Shown: positions 15,386 through 23,046 of the stretch, piece by piece
Layout of the letters: every line of letters begins with the position of its first letter
How positions within the stretch are numbered: position 1 is the first letter of the stretch
Assembly (NCBI RefSeq): GCF_000244915.1
Contig: NZ_CM001442.1
Span: forward strand, 7,182,012-7,246,011
From: Bradyrhizobium sp. WSM471
Lineage (GTDB): Bacteria > Pseudomonadota > Alphaproteobacteria > Rhizobiales > Xanthobacteraceae
Direction: 5' to 3'
DNA: 64,000 bases
The notes under the pieces: generated by a model
Database searches by the model: none
Told to the model about the DNA's origin: nothing
The model's input: only the letters and a program-made list of their open reading frames with translations
Position numbers and translations under genes: made by a program

Positions 15386-16405
15386 TTAAAGCTCCAGCAG
15401 ACCGCCGTCGCCATTTTCGTCGGCGAACGCCAGCAGAGTCCCCTTGGCGTTCCAGGCGAGCGCGGCCACCGGCGGGGTGCCATTGCGGCGGACCAGGATC
15501 TCGGCACCGTCCTCCAACCGCACCATCAGCACGGTGCCGTCGCTGTAGCCGGCCGCGAAGATGTCGTTCCTTGGATGGCAGGCGACGACCGACACGCGCG
15601 CCTGCAGCGGCGCGAGCATCGCGGGCTCCTTGCCCATCGGGCCGTCCTTGCTTGCGAAAGGCCACAGGATGACGGTGTCGGCGCCCGAGGTCGCCAGCGC
15701 CTTGCCGCCCGCGCTCCATGACATCGAGCGGACGCGGCCGGGATAGCCGGTCATGCGCATGTGCCTGTTGTCGGCAAGCCGCCAGCCGTGCAGAGCCGAT
15801 TCATGCATCGTGGTGACCAGGAATTTGTTATCCGGGCTGAAAGTGACGCCGAGATGCGAGCCGGCCCAGGGCAGGAATTCGGCCGATCCCGCCATGTTGG
15901 GAAACCACAGCGTCGCGCCGTTGTAATGGGCAATCGCGAGACGCTGGCCCTTCGGCGCAAACGCGAGGCCGCCCACGGTCGAGGGCACCTCGAGCGACTT
16001 CTCCTCGCCCTTGCCGCTCTTGAAGAAGGCGGTCTTGCCGGCCGACCAGGCGTAGGCACCATCCGGATGCAGCGCCACTGCATCGATCCAACGCCGCTTC
16101 GGGTCAGTCGCAAGCAGCGTCACTTCGCCCTTGGTGTCGAGCGACACGACTTTTCCATCGTCGCCGCCCATCACGAGGCGCTTGCCATCGGAGGCGGCCG
16201 AGAGAATGCCGCCGCTGTGCACGGCGACCTTGCTGATCTCGCCCTGGCCATCCACGAACGCGACATTCTCCTCGCCGCCGACGAAGGCGGCGCGGTTGCC
16301 AAGGAAATGCACGGAGGTCACGACCATCCCGAGCGCGAGCGGCTTGACGCGCTCGGTGACGGAGACGATCGAGGCGGAATCGGCGGGTGGCGTAAACTCT
16401 TTCAT
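15386..16405 (-). CDS. WD40 repeat protein, coupled to the CobW gene
   Basis: About 340 residues of beta-propeller repeats ending in VVSLDTKGEVTLLATDPKRR, IAHYNGATLWFPN, GWRLADNRHMRMTGYPGRVR, ATSGADTVILWPF and FAAGYSDGTVLMVRLEDGAE, consistent with a seven-bladed propeller. There is no signal peptide, so it should be cytosolic. The ATG at 16405 overlaps the CobW TGA as TGATG (a GTG one codon earlier is also possible), so translation is coupled to a zinc-site GTPase. WD40 proteins next to CobW are recurrent in Rhizobiales. A scaffold role in metal delivery is an inference; the sequence gives no catalytic motif. Confidence 0.85.
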   Translation of the reverse strand: MKEFTPPADSASIVSVTERVKPLALGMVVTSVHFLGNRAAFVGGEENVAFVDGQGEISKVAVHSGGILSAASDGKRLVMGGDDGKVVSLDTKGEVTLLATDPKRRWIDAVALHPDGAYAWSAGKTAFFKSGKGEEKSLEVPSTVGGLAFAPKGQRLAIAHYNGATLWFPNMAGSAEFLPWAGSHLGVTFSPDNKFLVTTMHESALHGWRLADNRHMRMTGYPGRVRSMSWSAGGKALATSGADTVILWPFASKDGPMGKEPAMLAPLQARVSVVACHPRNDIFAAGYSDGTVLMVRLEDGAEILVRRNGTPPVAALAWNAKGTLLAFADENGDGGLLEL

Positions 16406-17454
16406 CACGAGACGATGCAGCTCTCAAAACCCTGGCGAATGAGGTCTTGCGGCAATTCGCGGCCGATGAAGACGAGGCGGCTCTCGCGCGGCTCGCCGTC
16501 CTTCCACTTCCGCTGGTGGTTGCCCTCAAGCATCATGTGGACGCCCTGGAAGACGTAGCGGTCGTCGTCGTCGTGGAAGGCGAGGATGCCCTTGGAGCGC
16601 AGGATCTTGCCGCCCTCCACCTGCACCAGATTCTGGAGCCATGGCATGAACACGTTCGGATCGAGCGGCTTGTCGGTCTTGAGCGACAGCGACTGCATGT
16701 CCTCGTCGTGATAGTGCTTCAGGCCGTGGCCGTGATCATGATCGTGATGATGATCGTGACCGTGGTGATGATGATCATGGTCGTGGTCATGATCCTCGGC
16801 ATTCAGGAAGTCCGGCTCGATGTCGAGGATGCGGTCGAGGTCGAAGGCGCCGCGGTCGAGCACGTCGGCCAAAGCCACCGAGCAGCGCTCGGTGCGGTGC
16901 AGCTTCGCATAGGGGTTGATGGCGCGGATGCGGGCCTCGACCTCGGCCAGCTCACCCTTGGTGACGAGATCGGTCTTGTTCAGCACGATGACGTCGGCAA
17001 AGGCGATCTGGTTCTTGGCCTCGGGCGCGTCCTTGAGACGGTCGGACAGCCATTTGGCGTCCGCAACCGTGACCACCGCGTCGAGGCGCGCGTTCTTCTG
17101 CACGTCCTCGTCGACGAAGAAGGTCTGGGCCACCGGTGCCGGATCGGCAAGACCGGTGGTCTCGACGATGATGGCGTCGAACTTGCCCTTGCGCTTCATC
17201 AGGCCTTCCATGATGCGCACGAGATCGCCGCGCACGGTGCAGCAGATGCAGCCGTTGTTCATCTCGAACACTTCCTCATCGGCGCCGATGATGAGGTCGT
17301 TGTCGATGCCGATCTCGCCGAATTCATTGACGATGACGGCGTACTTCTTGCCATGGTTTTCCGACAGGATGCGGTTCAGCAGCGTGGTCTTGCCGGCACC
17401 GAGATAGCCGGTCAGGACGGTCACGGGAATTTTTGGGGCGGTCGCTTCAGACAT
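16405..17454 (-). CDS. CobW/COG0523 family zinc-associated GTPase
   Basis: 349 residues. The Walker A is TGYLGAGKTTLLNRIL (about 15-30). EIGIDNDLIIGADEEVFEMN precedes NNGCICCTVRGDL, the CxCC metal site (about 68-75). IIVETTGLADPAP and VLNKTDLV (NKxD) finish the G domain. A His/Asp-rich insert (about 222-256, DHDHDHHHHGHDHHHDHDHG) comes before the CobW C-terminal domain (FMPWLQNLVQVEGGKILRSK). The family moves or allocates Zn2+ during starvation, and the position at the end of a znuCBA operon points to zinc rather than cobalt. The start is 59 bp after the ZnuA stop, so it may be co-transcribed from the Zur-like site at 20271. Confidence 0.93.
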   Translation of the reverse strand: MSEATAPKIPVTVLTGYLGAGKTTLLNRILSENHGKKYAVIVNEFGEIGIDNDLIIGADEEVFEMNNGCICCTVRGDLVRIMEGLMKRKGKFDAIIVETTGLADPAPVAQTFFVDEDVQKNARLDAVVTVADAKWLSDRLKDAPEAKNQIAFADVIVLNKTDLVTKGELAEVEARIRAINPYAKLHRTERCSVALADVLDRGAFDLDRILDIEPDFLNAEDHDHDHDHHHHGHDHHHDHDHGHGLKHYHDEDMQSLSLKTDKPLDPNVFMPWLQNLVQVEGGKILRSKGILAFHDDDDRYVFQGVHMMLEGNHQRKWKDGEPRESRLVFIGRELPQDLIRQGFESCIVS

Positions 17455-17513
17455 AACAACTCCGGACTTCGGGCTTTTCGCGCGACGCGAGGCGGGGCGG
17501 GGTGGCCCCTGCC

Positions 17514-18386
17514 CTAGTGGTCAAGCGCGCTGGTCAGGGCCTTTATATTGTGCCTGACCATATCAATGTAAGTGGGTGCAGGCCCCTTTTCGCCGGTCAA
17601 ACCGTCCGAAATCAGGGTCCCGCCGACTTTTGAGCCGGTCTCCGCCGCGATCCGCCGGATCAGCCGGTCGTCGCTGATATTTTCCAGGAACACGGCTGGT
17701 ATTTTTTGAGCCTTGATCTGGCCGATGATGGTGGCGATGTCCCGCGCGCTGGGCTCGGTTTCCGTGGAGACGCCGAGCGGCGCGATGAACTGGACGCCGT
17801 ATTCGGCGGCGAAATAGCCGAAGGCGTCATGGGTCGAGATCACCTTACGCCGCTCCTGCGGGATTTTGGCCACGGCTTCGCGGACCTCGCGGTCGAGCGT
17901 TTCGAGCTTTTCCAGATAGGCCTTGGCCTGGGCGCGGAAGAACTCCGCATCATCAGGGTCGGCCGCGGCCAGCGCATTGGCGATGTCGGTGACGTAGACC
18001 TTCGCGTTGGGGACGGACTGCCAGCCATGCGGGTCGGCGGCAGAGCCGAGCTTGAGCGGCGCGATGCCGGCGCTCGCGGTGATCACCTGCGCCTTGCTGC
18101 CCGAGGACTGCACGAGCCGCGGCAGCCAACCCTCAAGGCCAAGTCCGTTGACGATGACCAGCCTTGCGTCCGCGATCCGCTTCGCATCGCTTGGTGCGGG
18201 CGCGTAGACATGGACGTCGCTGTCGGCTCCGACCAGCGTCGTCAGATTGATCCGGTCGCCGCCGACATTGCGGACGAAATCGGCGAGAATCGAGAAGCTC
18301 GCGACGACCTTGAGCTGCTCTGCGCCATGCAGCGGCGAGGCAATCAGCAAAAGCACACAAAGCAGGATGCGCCGCATCGCTGTCAC
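17514..18386 (-). CDS. znuA: Zinc ABC transporter periplasmic binding protein (ZnuA, cluster A-I)
   Basis: 290 residues with a signal peptide (RRILLCVLLLIASPLHGA). The mature protein begins LKVVASFSILADFVRNVGGD, the cluster A-I start. Metal ligands are expected in DSDVHVYAPAPSDAKRIADA (first His), SAADPHGWQSVPNAKVYV (second His), VISTHDAFGYFAAEYGVQF (third His) and GTLISDGLTGEKGPAPTY (Asp). Unlike classic ZnuA it has no long His-rich loop. That feature is shared with Mn-type SitA/TroA proteins, but the Zur-like operator and CobW neighbour favour zinc. The start overlaps the ZnuB stop by 4 bp. Confidence 0.9.
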   Translation of the reverse strand: MTAMRRILLCVLLLIASPLHGAEQLKVVASFSILADFVRNVGGDRINLTTLVGADSDVHVYAPAPSDAKRIADARLVIVNGLGLEGWLPRLVQSSGSKAQVITASAGIAPLKLGSAADPHGWQSVPNAKVYVTDIANALAAADPDDAEFFRAQAKAYLEKLETLDREVREAVAKIPQERRKVISTHDAFGYFAAEYGVQFIAPLGVSTETEPSARDIATIIGQIKAQKIPAVFLENISDDRLIRRIAAETGSKVGGTLISDGLTGEKGPAPTYIDMVRHNIKALTSALDH

Positions 18387-19252
18387 GCTTCCAGATGCCG
18401 GCCGGGAAATAGTTGCCTGACGACACCGCCGACCCGACCGAACAGGACGGAGACGGTGTAGAGCGCGCTCGCCACCAGAATGATCGCAGGGCCCGACGGC
18501 ACACGGGTCTGGAACGACAGCACGAGACCTGCATAGCCGGAGACGGCGGCAGCGACGACCGCGATGCAGATCATGACGGTGAGATCGCGCGACCAGAACC
18601 GCGCGATGCCGGCCGGGAGGATCATCAGACCGACCGCGAGCAGCGTGCCGAGCGCCTGAAAGCCGTTGACGAGGTTGATCACGACCAGCGCGAGGAAAGC
18701 CAGATGCGCAGGCCCGCCAGCCCGACTCACGGTGCGCAAGAACAAGGGATCGACGCTCTCGATCACCAGCGGCCGGTAGATCACGGCGAGCACCAGCAGC
18801 GTCACCGTGGCGTTGAAGGCGACGACCAGCAGCGTCTGGTCGTCCATCGCGAGAATATTGCCGAACAGCACGTGCAGCAGGTCGATGTTGGTGCCCTTGA
18901 TCGAGACGATAGTCACGCCCAGCGCCAGCGAGGCCAGATAGAAGGTCGCGAGCGAGGCATCCTCCTTCAGCCCGGTCGAGCGCGCGACGAGACCTGCGAG
19001 GATCGCGACGGTAAAACCTGCGATCAGGCCACCGGCCGTCATCGCGAACAGATTGAGACCCGAGAGCAGGAAACCGACAGCGGCGCCGGGAAGAATTGCA
19101 TGCGCCATGGCGTCGCCGACCAGGCTCATCCGCCGCAGCATCAGGAACACGCCGATCGGTGCCCCCGCGAGCGACAGCGCGATGACGGCCGCGAGCGCAC
19201 GTCGCATGAACTCGAATTCGGTGAACGGGCCGATCAGCGCGTCATAGAGCAT
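18383..19252 (-). CDS. znuB: Zinc ABC transporter permease (ZnuB)
   Basis: 289 residues, about eight hydrophobic helices of the ABC-3 family. Typical segments are IGVFLMLRRMSLVGDAMAHA (LxGDAxAH near residue 45), ILPGAAVGFLLSGLN, TIVSIKGTNIDLLHVLFGNI and GFQALGTLLAVGLMILPAGI in the second half. It forms the inner-membrane channel of the zinc importer with ZnuC. It is 6 bp downstream of znuC and overlaps znuA by 4 bp (ATGA), so expression is operonic. Confidence 0.94.
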   Translation of the reverse strand: MLYDALIGPFTEFEFMRRALAAVIALSLAGAPIGVFLMLRRMSLVGDAMAHAILPGAAVGFLLSGLNLFAMTAGGLIAGFTVAILAGLVARSTGLKEDASLATFYLASLALGVTIVSIKGTNIDLLHVLFGNILAMDDQTLLVVAFNATVTLLVLAVIYRPLVIESVDPLFLRTVSRAGGPAHLAFLALVVINLVNGFQALGTLLAVGLMILPAGIARFWSRDLTVMICIAVVAAAVSGYAGLVLSFQTRVPSGPAIILVASALYTVSVLFGRVGGVVRQLFPGRHLEA

Positions 19253-19258
19253 CGGATA

Positions 19259-20014
19259 TCAAGCCGCACGTGAGCGGGCATCATCGGCCGAGCAGGCGGC
19301 GGCGCTGTCGTCGAAGGCTTCGCACATCCTCATTGCGACCATCAGATTTTCCGGCGTCAGCACTTCCGCCGTCGGCCCCCACGCCACGGGCCCGCGCGCC
19401 AGCACCAGCGTCTCGCTGAAATGGGTGCGCACCATCTCCATGTCGTGCAGTGCGGCGAGCACGGTGCGGCCCTCGCCATGCCAGTGCTTCACCAGCGCCA
19501 GCAGATCGGCCGTGGTCTTGCTGTCGATGGCGTTGAAGGGCTCGTCGAGTACGATCAGCCGGGCGTCCTGGAGCAGCACGCGCGCGAACAGCACGCGCTG
19601 CATCTGGCCGCCCGAGAGTGTGCCGATCGGGCGGTTTTCGAAACCGTTGAGCCCAACGGAAGCGATCGCGCGGAGGATCTTTTCGCGCGCCGCCTTGCCG
19701 ATGCCGCCGAACAGGCCGGTCCCACGCCACAGCCCGGTGGCAACGAAGTCCAGCACCGAGATAGGGAAGCTGCGGTCGATCTCCGCACTCTGCGGCAGAT
19801 AGGCGATATCGCGGCTGTCGAGCCCGCCGATATGGATGCTGCCGTCGAGCGGCTTGAGGATGCCGACGATGCCCCGCAGCAGCGTCGACTTGCCGGCGCC
19901 GTTCGGGCCGATCACGGCCAGCAGCGCGCCCGGCGCGACCTCCCCGTTGAGGTGGTGCACGGCCGGATGGCGGTCATAGCCGAGCGTAACGTTGTGGAAA
20001 TGCAGCGCCGCCAT
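19259..20014 (-). CDS. znuC: Zinc ABC transporter ATP-binding protein (ZnuC)
   Basis: 251 residues from ATG at 20014. Walker A is VIGPNGAGKSTLLRGIVGIL (about 35), Q-loop IAYLPQSAEIDRSF, signature IGTLSGGQMQRVLFARVLLQ and Walker B LIVLDEPFNAIDSKT with the switch His in LAALHDMEMVRTHF. The start lies 2 bp after the stop of the small His-rich gene, so the two are coupled. It powers zinc uptake with ZnuB and ZnuA. Confidence 0.94.
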   Translation of the reverse strand: MAALHFHNVTLGYDRHPAVHHLNGEVAPGALLAVIGPNGAGKSTLLRGIVGILKPLDGSIHIGGLDSRDIAYLPQSAEIDRSFPISVLDFVATGLWRGTGLFGGIGKAAREKILRAIASVGLNGFENRPIGTLSGGQMQRVLFARVLLQDARLIVLDEPFNAIDSKTTADLLALVKHWHGEGRTVLAALHDMEMVRTHFSETLVLARGPVAWGPTAEVLTPENLMVAMRMCEAFDDSAAACSADDARSRAA

Positions 20015-20016
20015 GG

Positions 20017-20265
20017 TCACCTCATCGCCAGGAAGACCACGCCCCAGAGCACGGCGCAGACCGCGAGCGCGGCCGCGAGGCGGGCGGCCATCGTCATGCG
20101 CAGGATCGACCAATGCGCCGCCTGAGCCGGATGCGGAGAGGCCGCATCGTGGACATGGGCGTGGGTGTTATGCGCGTGGGTGTGATCGTGTCCATGCGAA
20201 TGCCCGTGGTCATTGGAATGGCCATGATGGTCGTGATGATGGGCTGGGGACGCGGCGGGAACCAT
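20017..20265 (-). CDS. His-rich single-helix micro-protein, first gene of the zinc operon
   Basis: 82 residues. The N-terminal half (about 7-40) is a His/Asp array (HHHDHHGHSNDHGHSHGHDH, then THAHNTHAHVHD), about 20 His. A short linker (PHPAQAAHWSILRM) leads to one membrane helix (AARLAAALAVCAVLWGVVFLA). It has no recognised domain. It is the first gene behind the Zur-like palindrome (20271-20289) and is joined by 2 bp to znuC, so it should be made only under zinc shortage. A membrane-tethered zinc trap or shuttle for the transporter is inferred. No Shine-Dalgarno sequence is visible and the promoter -10-like TATAAT ends only 13 bp before the ATG, so the message could be nearly leaderless or the true start could lie downstream. 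Confidence 0.75.
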   Translation of the reverse strand: MVPAASPAHHHDHHGHSNDHGHSHGHDHTHAHNTHAHVHDAASPHPAQAAHWSILRMTMAARLAAALAVCAVLWGVVFLAMR

Positions 20266-20270
20266 GTCGG

Positions 20271-20289
20271 AACGTTATATTATAACGTT
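20271..20289 (-). promoter_or_regulatory. Zur box (perfect 19-bp palindrome)
   Basis: AACGTTATATTATAACGTT is a perfect inverted repeat with 9-bp arms around a single central base. It closely follows the alphaproteobacterial Zur consensus (GTTATAnnATAAC core). It lies 5 bp upstream of the His-rich gene start and 19 bp after the stop of the upstream permease gene. On the minus strand it contains TATAAT, so bound Zur would cover the probable -10 box. It should control the whole leftward zinc operon. Confidence 0.85.
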
Positions 20290-20308
20290 ACCCCTGTCCA
20301 CGCCGGGC

Positions 20309-20809
20309 TCAGGGCTTGCCGATCACCATGGCGATGGCGGCGGCGACGAACGGGAACGGCACCGAGACTGCGCAGCGGAACCAGACGAAACGGGCCGGCA
20401 TGAACGGAATTTCCCACAAAATTACCCGTTGGAAGGCAAACAGCGCCCAGGCGACGACATAGGCAACCACCTGCGGCACCCCACCGCCTGATTTCAGCGC
20501 CACCGTACCGATGGAGAAGCCGATCACCGGGCCGCCGGGCGTCGCGGCCCCGGCGATCACGGCCGTCGCGACCCCGAGCCAGCCGCTGTCCGGGCCGAGC
20601 CAGCCGCTGATCACCTCCTGCGGGATGATGGCGGCGATGTAGCCGGAGCCGATCACCCCCAGCGCGATCCGCGGCACGATGTTGATGAAGTCCATCGAGC
20701 CTTCGCGCAGCGAGGCCTTGAACACCGGTGGGCCGCGGCGAAAGGCGATCAGGCCGACGCCGAACACCGAGCCCCACAACAGGATGTCGATCAGAAGCGC
20801 GGCGCTCAA
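20309..20809 (-). CDS. COG0701-type permease, half-size (second of a pair)
   Basis: 166 residues, four to five hydrophobic helices: SAALLIDILLWGSVFGVGLI, NIVPRIALGVIGSGYIAAII, GVATAVIAGAATPGGPVIGF and PQVVAYVVAWALFAFQRVIL. AATPGGPVIGFSIG matches the conserved PGGP(x)xxxP(x) motif of predicted COG0701/DUF318 permeases, which are usually about 300 residues with two such repeats. Here each half is a separate gene; this ATG overlaps the stop of the partner by 4 bp. The upstream location next to the Zur-like site suggests metal or metalloid transport, but no substrate is known. The pair ends just before the zinc operon. Confidence 0.8.
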   Translation of the reverse strand: MSAALLIDILLWGSVFGVGLIAFRRGPPVFKASLREGSMDFINIVPRIALGVIGSGYIAAIIPQEVISGWLGPDSGWLGVATAVIAGAATPGGPVIGFSIGTVALKSGGGVPQVVAYVVAWALFAFQRVILWEIPFMPARFVWFRCAVSVPFPFVAAAIAMVIGKP

Positions 20810-21417
20810 TTCTCATCGTCCTTCAGGGCCCACTTCGGATAAAGCCGGACATAGACGAAGCGGCCGAGCGCGCCTGCGAGCACCGGCAACGGCAGCGAGA
20901 TGACAATGCGCCACAATGTGAAGTCGGTCCCCATGATCGGGATTTCCCAGGCCACTGCCCGGCCATAGCCGATCAGGGTCCAGCTCACGACCATGGCGAT
21001 GGTGGCACCGAAATCGGCGCCGACCGCGAGCAGCGCACTCGCCACGGGATAGGCGGTGAAGGGACCGCCGGGCAGGATCGCGCCGAAGGCGGTACCGATC
21101 AGAAGGCCTTTCAGGCCCGATTTCGGCCCGAGCGCGCGCGAGACTTTCTCGTGCGGCAGGATCTCGGAGATGAACGCACCGAGCAGGCAGCCGGCCAGCA
21201 CGCGCGGCAGGATGCCGCTGAACAGCGAGAGATCGTGGGTCAGGATGTCGAGAACACCGTCGGTGCCGTCACGCCGCCAGACCAGACCCGCGCTCACCGC
21301 CACCAGCGCTGCGATGATGATGGTCGACCAGCCGATCGGCTTGCGCACGCGACCCGGCCGTGGCTCGGAGTCCGCGTCCTCGGCGGGCGCCGGGTCTTTC
21401 GGGGAGGGTTCTGACAA
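20806..21417 (-). CDS. COG0701-type permease, half-size (first of a pair)
   Basis: 203 residues. A charged N-terminus (about 1-28, SEPSPKDPAPAEDADSEPRP) precedes four to five helices: WSTIIIAALVAVSAGLVW, ILPRVLAGCLLGAFISEILP, GLLIGTAFGAILPGGPFTAY and IAMVVSWTLIGYGRAVAWEI. AFGAILPGGPFTAYPVA carries the PGGPxxxxP signature of predicted permeases, shared with the downstream partner (AATPGGPVIGF). The two overlap as ATGA and probably form a heterodimer equivalent to one full-length permease. No metal-binding His cluster is present. Confidence 0.8.
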   Translation of the reverse strand: MSEPSPKDPAPAEDADSEPRPGRVRKPIGWSTIIIAALVAVSAGLVWRRDGTDGVLDILTHDLSLFSGILPRVLAGCLLGAFISEILPHEKVSRALGPKSGLKGLLIGTAFGAILPGGPFTAYPVASALLAVGADFGATIAMVVSWTLIGYGRAVAWEIPIMGTDFTLWRIVISLPLPVLAGALGRFVYVRLYPKWALKDDEN

Positions 21418-21548
21418 CGGGCGCGTTCGGCTCGAGGGTGATGCCCGTCCTGATTAAGGGCGCCGCAGATGCGATGCAAACAGTACGATGACGGGAGCGA
21501 TGCACACGTCGCGCAGGGCCATGCGGGCGAAGTGCGAATTCCGCACAG

Positions 21549-21579
21549 CAAAAAGGCGGCCGCACGAGCGACCGCCTTT
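21549..21579 (-). terminator. Intrinsic terminator of superoxide dismutase gene
   Basis: Read on the minus strand, AAAGGCGGTCGC-TCGT-GCGGCCGCCTTTTT forms a stable hairpin with one mismatch, followed by a T5 tract, starting 22 bp after the dismutase stop. Confidence 0.8.
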
Positions 21580-21601
21580 CGCTATTCCGATGAGGCTTAA
21601 C

Positions 21602-22198
21602 TCAGGCCTTGTCGAACAGGGACTCGACGTATTCCCAGTTCACGAGGTTCTCGACAAACGCCTTCAGATAGTCGGGACGGCGGTTGCGATAGTCGATGTA
21701 GTAGGAGTGCTCCCAGACGTCGCAGCCGAGGATCGGGGTGGCGCCGTGCACCAGCGGATTCTCGCCGTTCGGGGTCTTGGCAATCTCGAGCTTGCCGTTC
21801 TTGACCTGGAGCCAGCACCAACCGGAGCCGAACTGGCCGACGCCGGCCGCCTGGAAGTCCGTCTTGAACTTCTCGAACCCGCCGAGGTCCTCGTTGATCT
21901 TCTTCTCGATCTTGCCCGGCAGCTTGGTGCCGCCGCCATTGGGCTTCATCCAGCTCCAGAAATGGATGTGGTTGTAGTGCTGGCCGGCATTGTTGAACAC
22001 CGCAGGGTTCTTGCCGAACGAGCCCTTGACGATCTCCTCAAGGGACTTGCCTTCCCATTCGGTGCCCTTGAGCGCGTTGTTGCCGTTGGTGACATAGGCC
22101 TGATGATGCTTGTCGTGGTGGAATTCGAGCGTTTCCTTCGACATGAATTGCCCGAGGGCGTCATAGGCGTAGGGGAGTGGGGGCAGCGTAAAGGTCAT
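21602..22198 (-). CDS. sodB: Iron/manganese superoxide dismutase
   Basis: 198 residues, no signal peptide, so cytosolic. Metal ligands are visible in TLEFHHDKHHQAYVTNGNNA (first His), VFNNAGQHYNHIHFWSWMKP (second His) and CDVWEHSYYIDYRNRRPDYL (Asp and third His). The Gln in NAGQHYNH is at the place where Fe-type enzymes carry their second-sphere Gln, so an Fe-type or cambialistic enzyme is more likely than a strict Mn enzyme. It removes superoxide. An intrinsic terminator follows, so it is monocistronic. Confidence 0.93.
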   Translation of the reverse strand: MTFTLPPLPYAYDALGQFMSKETLEFHHDKHHQAYVTNGNNALKGTEWEGKSLEEIVKGSFGKNPAVFNNAGQHYNHIHFWSWMKPNGGGTKLPGKIEKKINEDLGGFEKFKTDFQAAGVGQFGSGWCWLQVKNGKLEIAKTPNGENPLVHGATPILGCDVWEHSYYIDYRNRRPDYLKAFVENLVNWEYVESLFDKA

Positions 22199-22436
22199 GG
22201 GTGTTGTCCGCGACTGATGGGGGAACGAGACTTAACGGTCACCCCTTATAGAAGGTTCCGTGGCCGTTAAATACCGCGAATTTTCCAAAAGGCATGGTAC
22301 GGCGGCTTGGCCGGATTGCATAAAATCGCCGCAAGGATGTCGGGCGTTTCAACCGGGCCGTAAAATATCATTGCCTTTGAGATGCTTATGGCAGAACGAA
22401 ACGCACCGGCGGCGCGGAGATGCGAAAGAGAGAGCG

Positions 22437-22964
22437 ATGAGCATCGAGATCGACATTTTGAACGGCGACGCCTCTTGGCGAATGGCGCAGCCGCTGCATC
22501 AGGCGGTCTTCGGACCTGATATCGTCGCGAAGCAGCCTTGGGCTCACGTCAAATGGGCCAATGCCGACCTGCGCGTGCTGATCGAGACGCCCGAGGATGG
22601 TCTCGTCTGCCATGTCGGCATCTATTTCCGTACCGTCACCTGGAACGGGCAGAAGGTTCACATCGGCGGCATCGGCGGCGTCTGCACGCGGGAGGACCGG
22701 CGCGGCCGCGGCTATGCGACCATGGCGATCGACGCCGCAGTGCATACCATGCGCGCCAACGAGGCGGTCCGCTTCGCGCTGCTGTTCTGTGAGCCGCACA
22801 ATGTCGCGTTCTACGAGGCCCGCAGCTGGCTCCCCTTCAAGGGCGAGGTCTATTGCGAGCAGCCGGAGGGGCGGATCCGCTTCACCCACATGGCGCCCTA
22901 TGTCTGCAACATCGTCAGCGCGCCGACGCTGGGCACCATCGACCTCTGCGGCCTGCCTTGGTGA
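22437..22964 (+). CDS. GNAT family acetyltransferase (AAC(2')/NodA-like fold)
   Basis: 175 residues from ATG at 22437 (AAAGAGAGCG upstream). The GNAT motif A is IGGIGGVCTREDRRGRGYAT (R-R-G-R-G-Y-A, about 80-99), followed by MAIDAAVHTMRANEAVRFAL and CEPHNVAFYEARSWLPFKGE, which is the strand-helix end of the fold. The overall layout with VCHVGIYFRTVTWNGQKVHI resembles the AAC(2')/NodA-like subgroup. The acceptor is unknown; aminoglycoside modification is only a possibility. The 238-bp upstream gap holds no other gene. Confidence 0.8.
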   Translation: MSIEIDILNGDASWRMAQPLHQAVFGPDIVAKQPWAHVKWANADLRVLIETPEDGLVCHVGIYFRTVTWNGQKVHIGGIGGVCTREDRRGRGYATMAIDAAVHTMRANEAVRFALLFCEPHNVAFYEARSWLPFKGEVYCEQPEGRIRFTHMAPYVCNIVSAPTLGTIDLCGLPW

Positions 22965-23046
22965 GCCCTGCGTGAAGCGAGGCTGGCGCCGGCGCCGCAC
23001 GCCCTGTAATATGTCGATCATCATCCAATATTCCGCGCGGTGACAC

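Noticed and set aside
12958..15721. Long frames overlapping homospermidine synthase, MgtC and WD40 genes on the other strand
   Set aside because: Shadow frames produced by high GC at codon position three; no family signature.
16700..16800. Repeated CATGATC/GTGATCATG pattern looks like a tandem repeat or operator array
   Set aside because: It lies inside the CobW gene and is explained by alternating His and Asp codons. The same holds for 5640-5745 in the NicO gene and 20145-20250 in the micro-protein.
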